The position numbers and the translations under genes are program-made. This document shows, piece after piece, positions 59,658 through 64,000 of a stretch of 64,000 nt of DNA. The notes beneath the pieces were generated by a model. It worked only from the letters and a program-made list of their open reading frames with translations. It did not search any database and was not told the origin of the DNA. This DNA comes from Streptomyces sp. MUM 2J (GTDB lineage Bacteria; Actinomycetota; Actinomycetes; Streptomycetales; Streptomycetaceae). Position 1 is the first letter of the stretch. The number at the start of each line of letters is the position of its first letter. The stretch is from NCBI RefSeq assembly GCF_022414535.1, contig NZ_JADWYM010000010.1, positions 1 through 64,000 on the forward strand, read 5' to 3'.

Positions 59658-60524
59658 TCACGTCCGGCTCCCGGTACCGCCCCGGGTCGGGGCGGGGGTC
59701 GGCGCTCCGTCGGCGCCGTTCCCGTTCCCGGCGCCCGTGCCGTTCCCGCCCGCTTCGCCGGCTCCGTCGTCCGCGCCGGTGGCGGGCGGCGTGCGGTCCG
59801 GCCTCGCGGTGGCCCGGTCGGCACCCGCGGACGGCAGGGAGGCGCCCGGGCCTGCGGACGGTACGGCCGTGGCGGTCAGGCTCGCGCAGAAGGCGTCGAC
59901 CTCGTCCGCGCCGCCCGCGGCGGCCACCAGACGCTGCCAGGCCGGCGTGTCCAGCACCTGGCCCTTGGCCCTGACCTGCTCGTAGGCGTGGCAGCGGGCC
60001 TCGACGTCCGGTGCGGGGTCCGGCTGGTCCGGTCCGGGGGCAGCGGCGGAGGCAGCGGCGGAGGCGGCGGGAGCGGCGGAGGCGGCTGCCGAGGGCGCGG
60101 CGGCGGACGGCTGCTGCGCGTGGTCCGGGGCGCTGGTGCCGGGGCGCGGCCCTCCCGTGCGACCGTCGCCGTCGCCGTCCGGTGAGGCGCCGGAGCCCAT
60201 CGTGGCGTAGGCGACCCCGCCCAGGGTGAGCCCCGCCGCCAGCACCGAGAGGGTGGCCCGCACCGACAGCCGTGCACGTCGCCCGCGGGGCCGCCAGTCG
60301 TCGCGGCGCCGGGTACGGGCCCGGTGGGCGCCCGTGTCCCGGGCGGTGCGGAACGCCGCCACGGCCCGCTGTTCGGCCTCGGTGTCGATGACGTCCTGCC
60401 GCACGGCCGCTGCGATCAGCGCCTCCAGACCGGCGTCGCCGCCCGCGGACGGGTGCCCGGAAACGGCGCCAGGGTGCGCATGCCGGCGGCCGGAGGTGCC
60501 GCCGCCGCTCAGCCGTTCACCCAT
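59658..60524 (-). CDS. Membrane-anchored sigma-factor partner (second paralogue)
   Basis: 288 residues. N-terminal cytoplasmic part (1-85, ALIAAAVRQDVIDTEAEQRA ... VAAFRTARDTGAHRARTR), one membrane segment (about 88-108, ATLSVLAAGLTLGGVAYATM), an Ala/Pro/Ser linker, a small domain with two cysteines (EARCHAYEQVRAKGQVLDTP and EVDAFCASL), and a Gly/Asn/Pro tail. The cysteine spacing and the KGQVLDTPAWQRL style match the paralogue at 57243, which has WTYC and LSDERRRSLE in the same place, so both have the same architecture. This one lacks the Asp/His run. A 199-base gap separates it from its sigma gene. Confidence 0.72.
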   Translation of the reverse strand: MGERLSGGGTSGRRHAHPGAVSGHPSAGGDAGLEALIAAAVRQDVIDTEAEQRAVAAFRTARDTGAHRARTRRRDDWRPRGRRARLSVRATLSVLAAGLTLGGVAYATMGSGASPDGDGDGRTGGPRPGTSAPDHAQQPSAAAPSAAASAAPAASAAASAAAPGPDQPDPAPDVEARCHAYEQVRAKGQVLDTPAWQRLVAAAGGADEVDAFCASLTATAVPSAGPGASLPSAGADRATARPDRTPPATGADDGAGEAGGNGTGAGNGNGADGAPTPAPTRGGTGSRT

Positions 60525-60723
60525 GTCGGTTTCCGTCCCTGTCCGTGTGCGGTGTCAGTGATCCAGGTGATCTGCGTGATCAGTGTCGTCCGTGTGTCAC
60601 GGACGACGGAGCGGAGCCAACCGTTCCATTCGGGCTCGTGCCCTGCCGGCCGTTGGGCGCCCGACCCACTCGATCTGCTCGATCCGTACGTGCTGCGGGC
60701 GTCACCGTCGCCGCCGGCGCCGT

Positions 60724-61455
60724 TCACCTCGACTCCCCCAGCGTCCGGGACGCCTCATCCGTCACACCCTCGCCCGCCTCACCAGCGATGCCGAGGTCGC
60801 GGGCGAGCCGCTTCAGCCCGCGGTAGGCCGCGGTGCGCACCGCACCGGGGCGCTTGCCGAGGACGCGCGCGGAGGCCGGGCCGTCCAGGCCGACGACCAC
60901 CCGCAGCAGTACCGCCTCGGCCTGGTCGCGCGGCAGCCCGCGCACCAGTTCCAGGGCCCGTTCGGTGGAGAGCGCCTCCAGCGCCTGCTCGTGGGTGCTC
61001 TGCGGGCCGGGCAGTTCCAGGACGTCCGCCTCCAGCACCGCCGGGCGCGGCCGCACCCGCTGGCGGCGCAGATGGTCCAGGGCCCGGTGCCGGGCGATCG
61101 TCGCCGTCCAGCCGCGGAAACCCGCCCCGTCGCCCTTGAAGCGCCCCAGGTCGCGGGCGATCTCCAGCCAGGCGTCGGAGGCCACGTCCTCGGCGTCCTC
61201 CCCGACCAGGCCCCGCAGATAGCCGAGCAGACCCGGCTGCACCATCCGGTACGCGACGGCGAACGCGGCCTCGTCCCCTTCCTGGGCCCGTGCCACCGCC
61301 GTGCCCAGTTCCCCGTCGTACGCCTGCGCGCGCCGGGGCTTGCCTCCCTGGCCCAAAGACTGTCCTCGTTCGTACCGGGTTGTGGCCGCTGTCGTGCGGC
61401 CGCCGCTCGGCGTGCCCTCCGCCGTCGCCGTCCGCCACGCTTCGACCGCGGTCAC
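60724..61455 (-). CDS. ECF sigma factor (second paralogue)
   Basis: 243 residues from GTG 61455. Region 2: AVAYRMVQPGLLGYLRGLVG, EDVASDAWLEIARDLGRF, FRGWTATIARHRALDHLRRQ; region 4: RGLPRDQAEAVLLRVVVGLD and KRPGAVRTAAYRGLKRLA. It is clearly a tandem paralogue of the sigma factor at 58346. The N-terminal 45 residues are variable, so the start is uncertain; LGQGGKPRRAQAYDGELG marks where similarity to the family begins. Confidence 0.85.
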   Translation of the reverse strand: MTAVEAWRTATAEGTPSGGRTTAATTRYERGQSLGQGGKPRRAQAYDGELGTAVARAQEGDEAAFAVAYRMVQPGLLGYLRGLVGEDAEDVASDAWLEIARDLGRFKGDGAGFRGWTATIARHRALDHLRRQRVRPRPAVLEADVLELPGPQSTHEQALEALSTERALELVRGLPRDQAEAVLLRVVVGLDGPASARVLGKRPGAVRTAAYRGLKRLARDLGIAGEAGEGVTDEASRTLGESR

Positions 61456-62035
61456 GCCTACACGCTCAACAGCGTCAGATTTCACGGAAGTGTCACAGGG
61501 CGTCAGGTCTCCTCCTCGGGCCGTCCCCCGCAACGATCAACATGTCCGCCGCGCGGCGGGCGGCCGTCCGCGCCTCCTCGCCGGCTGCGCTCGCCGGGAC
61601 CGCCCCTTCCCGCTCGGCATCGGGGCCGGCCGCCGGTGCTCCTGATGTCCCAGCGCGCGGGACGCCCGGACCGTCACGGTCCCTGAGGTGCCACACGCCG
61701 CTCAGGCCCCTCGGGTCACGGACATGCGCACGTCTCCGCGGAGCGCGGGAGGGGCCGCGGGGGTGGCGGCGTGAGGCCGCGCGAAGGGGCCTGCGGCGGC
61801 CGAGTGACGTTTCCGGGTGCCCGTCCGCTGTGGAAGTGCTGTCCGAGTCACCCACCGCGCCGCCTCCACCTCCTCTGACGGGCAGCGCGGTGGGCCCCGC
61901 CGTCCGCCGCCCCCGCCCCCGCGCCTTCCGCGGGGCGCGGGGGCGGCGGACTCCGCTCCTCCCGCCGCGCCGTTCGTCTCCCCCCGGAACAGCGCGGCGG
62001 GAAACGGCCCTCCCCCCGTGCCGCACCCCCGCCCC
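61456..62035. other. Gene-free GC-rich interval
   Basis: About 580 bases, no supported gene. Open frames in all directions are Arg/Pro/Gly low complexity. The end next to 62036 adjoins an MFS remnant on the minus strand, so part of it may be decayed coding sequence. Confidence 0.4.
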
Positions 62036-62405
62036 AGCCGCGCGGCTCCGCCCCGGAGAAGCCGTAGACCACCGAGAGCATGCCGGCCGAGCCGAGCAGC
62101 GCGCCCGGTACGTCCAGGTGGGCGTCGGAGTGCCGTTGACCGGGTGCGAGCAGCACCACGGCGCCCGCGAAGGCGATCAGCGCGACGGGCACGTTGACGT
62201 ACAGGCACCAGCGCCGGTTCAGGTACTCGGTGAGGAAGCCGCCCGCGAGCGGTCCGACCGCCGCGCCCGCGCCGACGATCGCGCCGAACGCCCTTCCGCG
62301 GTCCCGGGGACCGGTGGAGGCCGTCGCGAGCAGCGACAGCGCCGATGTCGCGAGCAGCGCGGCGAAGACGCCCCGGAGGGCGCCGTCGCCGGGGCGCGTG
62401 CCGCC
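62036..62405 (-). pseudogene. DHA2-type MFS transporter fragment
   Basis: The minus strand reads GVFAALLATSALSLLATAS, then GPRDRGRAFGAIVGAGAAVG, PLAGGFLTEYLNRRWCLYVN, VPVALIAFAGAVVLLAP and LDVPGALLGSAGMLSVVYGF. These are the antiporter motif, the RWxxYxNxP motif and following segments of the 14-helix DHA2/EmrB family, about 120 residues out of 500. Neither a start nor the first three or the last eight membrane segments are present. It is a relic of a lost exporter gene. Confidence 0.75.
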
Positions 62406-62504
62406 GCGGAGCCGGATCCGCTCCGTCGAACCGCCCCCGGGGGACGGGGAGACGTCAGGAAGCCGCCCTCCTCCCCGGAGCCGTCGGGAAGCCGTCCCGG
62501 AGCG

Positions 62505-62906
62505 TCAGCGGGCGCTCGCCGTGGCGTCGCGGCACAGCAGCCGGAGGGATCCCTGCCCGGCGAAGCAGCGGCGGGCCTCCTCGACGGGGTCCCAGAGCCT
62601 GCCGTCCGGGGTGCGGATCCAGTGGTCGTCGCCGGCCGACCACCACTCGGCGCCGGTCTGCCGGGCGACGACCTCCCCGGCGTAGGCGCCGAAGCCGCGC
62701 AGCACGTGCTCCACGGCGGCGTACGGCGCGCCCTCGCGCCGTATCTCGTCGATCATCCGGTCCACCCGCCACAGGCTCTGCGCCGAGTAGTCGAGATACA
62801 GCCGTGCGCCCTCGCGCATGGCCGCCACCGTGTCCGCCGCCCACCGCGCGGGCTTCGCCGCGGCCGTGGGCCTGGTCTCCTGCAATGTCGCCTGCCGTGT
62901 CGTCAC
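62505..62906 (-). CDS. Conserved-looking protein of unknown function
   Basis: 133 residues from GTG 62906 (VTTRQATLQETRP). The sequence is well composed: AADTVAAMREGARLYLDYS, SLWRVDRMIDEIRREGA, HVLRGFGAYAGEVVARQTGA and SAGDDHWIRTPDGRLWDPVE. It looks like a small globular, mostly helical cytoplasmic protein with no membrane segment. No family is recognised. The in-frame extension to 63137 crosses the TnpB remnant and is not likely to be translated. Confidence 0.65.
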   Translation of the reverse strand: MTTRQATLQETRPTAAAKPARWAADTVAAMREGARLYLDYSAQSLWRVDRMIDEIRREGAPYAAVEHVLRGFGAYAGEVVARQTGAEWWSAGDDHWIRTPDGRLWDPVEEARRCFAGQGSLRLLCRDATASAR

Positions 62907-63029
62907 ATGTCGAAGAGCGGCTGACCGTGGGCATTCGTCACCGCCCGCCCGAAGGCGTCCCCGGCCGGCGGCGACACGGCCCCGCCCCTCCGCCGGCGAT
63001 CGCCGCCCCGGGCCACCTGCGGGGATCGT

Positions 63030-63385
63030 TTCCGAAGTGACGGATCCCGGCGCCCGCACGCTCTGCTGACAGTTGGCTTCCTCTCCCGCCCGGCGGCGGG
63101 AGGTTCCAGCGGTCGCCCGCTGGGGTTCCCGCTTCACCGACGACCGGCCCGTCCGGGAGGAGTCCCGCTTGAGGTCTCACACCGTCTCCACAGGCAGACG
63201 CCGCCGGCCCGGCGGCCAGGATGTCGCGTGCCGCGTTCACCTCACGGTCGTGCACGGCACCACACACGCGCCTCCGCTCCCGGACGTTCGGCGGCCCTGT
63301 CCCGCGGGCCGTGCCGCAGGCGGCCCCGCACGGCCCGCCGGACCGGAACCAGCGGCCGGTCGCCACGAGCTCACACCCACACCCG
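63030..63385 (-). pseudogene. C-terminal remnant of a TnpB (IS200/IS605-type) gene
   Basis: The minus strand has LVATGRWFRSGGPCGAACG, RRRVCGAVHDREVNAARDIL, AAGPAASACGDGVRPQ and a tail RWNLPPPGGRGSQLSAERAG. This follows the TnpB C-terminal layout: the zinc-finger region, then the H-D-R-D-x-N-A-A-x-N-I-L motif of the last RuvC part. The second zinc-binding CxxC has lost one cysteine and the N-terminal two thirds are missing. In intact elements the right-end guide RNA scaffold overlaps this 3' region; it may be partly preserved here near 63000-63100. Confidence 0.7.
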
Positions 63386-63515
63386 TACCGGCGGGGGTCG
63401 GCCGATGGACGGTGGACACCGGTCCACCCCGCAGGCGAACCCCCTTTCCCCGCTCCGCTGGACCTTCGCTTCGTCCCTGGCCCGAAGGCGGGAGTAGCCA
63501 CGAAGGAGCGACCCG

Positions 63516-64000
63516 ATGAGCGAGTACTTCCACCTCCGCGCGGTACCGCCGTCGGCGCTGCGCAACAGCACCACCTGGATGCAGCGGCTGTTCGAGGACG
63601 ACTGGGAGACGGTGCGTGAGCGGATCGGCCGGCACCGCGAGGAGATGCTGGACGGCCGCTACCTCGACCACGCCCTGCTCTACGCAGGACCCGGCCGCCG
63701 CCGGGGCGACTTCCCCGGCGCACAGGTCGTCCTCGGCGGGCGGCCCCTGCCCCACCCCGCCCCGGGCAGGCCACCGTTCCGCGTGCTGACCGCGGCCCAG
63801 GCGCAACGGGTCGCCTCGTTCCTCGCGGCGGCGGACTTCGACGCGCTGTGGCACCCGGCGCGCGCCGCGCTGCTCCCCCGCTACGGCGGCAGCGATGCGG
63901 AGCCCTGGACCCGTGGTGTCTTCGCCTCGGCGCACCGGGACCTGAGGGCGTTCTACGAGCAGACGGCGCTGTCCGGCGACGCGGTGGTGAAGTGGGTGCT
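63516..64000 (+). CDS. DUF1877-like protein, 3' end beyond the window
   Basis: 161 residues visible. MSEYFHLRAVPPSALRNSTT, then TWMQRLFEDDWETVRERIGR and HREEMLDGRYLDHALLYAG fit the YfbM/DUF1877 layout (short proteins of unknown function found next to stress or toxin genes). An AAGGAGCG ribosome binding site is 7 bases before the ATG. The gene is cut by the window end. No partner can be seen. Confidence 0.65.
   Translation, partial: MSEYFHLRAVPPSALRNSTTWMQRLFEDDWETVRERIGRHREEMLDGRYLDHALLYAGPGRRRGDFPGAQVVLGGRPLPHPAPGRPPFRVLTAAQAQRVASFLAAADFDALWHPARAALLPRYGGSDAEPWTRGVFASAHRDLRAFYEQTALSGDAVVKWV

Overview
The window is high-GC actinobacterial chromosome and reads as Streptomyces. Third codon positions are almost always G or C, GTG starts are common, promoters are often leaderless, and the gene set and order (biotin carboxylase, sigQ/afsQ1/afsQ2, nucleoside salvage genes, a nonulosonic-acid glycopolymer cluster, methylmalonyl-CoA mutase, paired ECF sigma factors) resemble, from memory, the SCO4864-SCO4921 part of the S. 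coelicolor core chromosome. No search was run. No tRNA, rRNA or CRISPR array was seen.

Layout: 1-11.2 kb holds the end of an acyl-CoA carboxylase alpha subunit, a DeoR-family regulator, a flavoprotein disulfide reductase, and nucleoside/deoxyribose catabolism (purine nucleoside phosphorylase, a PGM2-like phosphomutase, deoC, two aldehyde dehydrogenase genes). 11.2-17.6 kb is more accessory: a TetR/monooxygenase pair with a four-copy operator array, a GlxA-type regulator next to a secreted aerolysin-like protein, and a JAMM-like protein coupled to a SnoaL-VOC fusion. 18-24.4 kb holds a uridine-kinase-like gene, sigQ, afsQ1, afsQ2, a lipoprotein, VanZ and PspC proteins. 24.5-37.7 kb has adenosine deaminase, a LysR/MFS pair, an ECF sigma factor overlapping a STAS gene, and an operon for a BMP-type nucleoside ABC transporter, cytidine deaminase and thymidine phosphorylase.

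37.9-48.7 kb contains an M20 amidohydrolase, a methyltransferase and a cell-wall glycopolymer cluster: NeuB-like synthase, NeuA-HAD fusion, two or three glycosyltransferase-like proteins, a GT2 enzyme and an acyltransferase. 48.7-54.1 kb is a scar of mobile DNA: an IS1182-type remnant, an IS256-type transposase split cleanly by an ISAzo13-type element, a frameshifted small gene, and a LysE exporter cut to 47 residues. 54.2-64 kb returns to core-like genes: mutase large subunit, L,D-transpeptidase, two tandem sigma/membrane-partner pairs, remnants of an MFS gene and of TnpB, and a DUF1877-like gene cut by the window end.

The main unifying signal is a 12-bp perfect palindrome, CTACGCGCGTAG, found close upstream of pnp, deoC and add, with degenerate copies upstream of the BMP lipoprotein gene and the transporter operon. 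These units together form a complete path: nucleoside import, deamination by Add and Cdd, phosphorolysis by Pnp and DeoA, pentose-1-phosphate isomerisation by the PGM2-like enzyme, aldol cleavage by DeoC, and acetaldehyde oxidation by the aldehyde dehydrogenase. This looks like one dispersed nucleoside-catabolism regulon with a shared operator.
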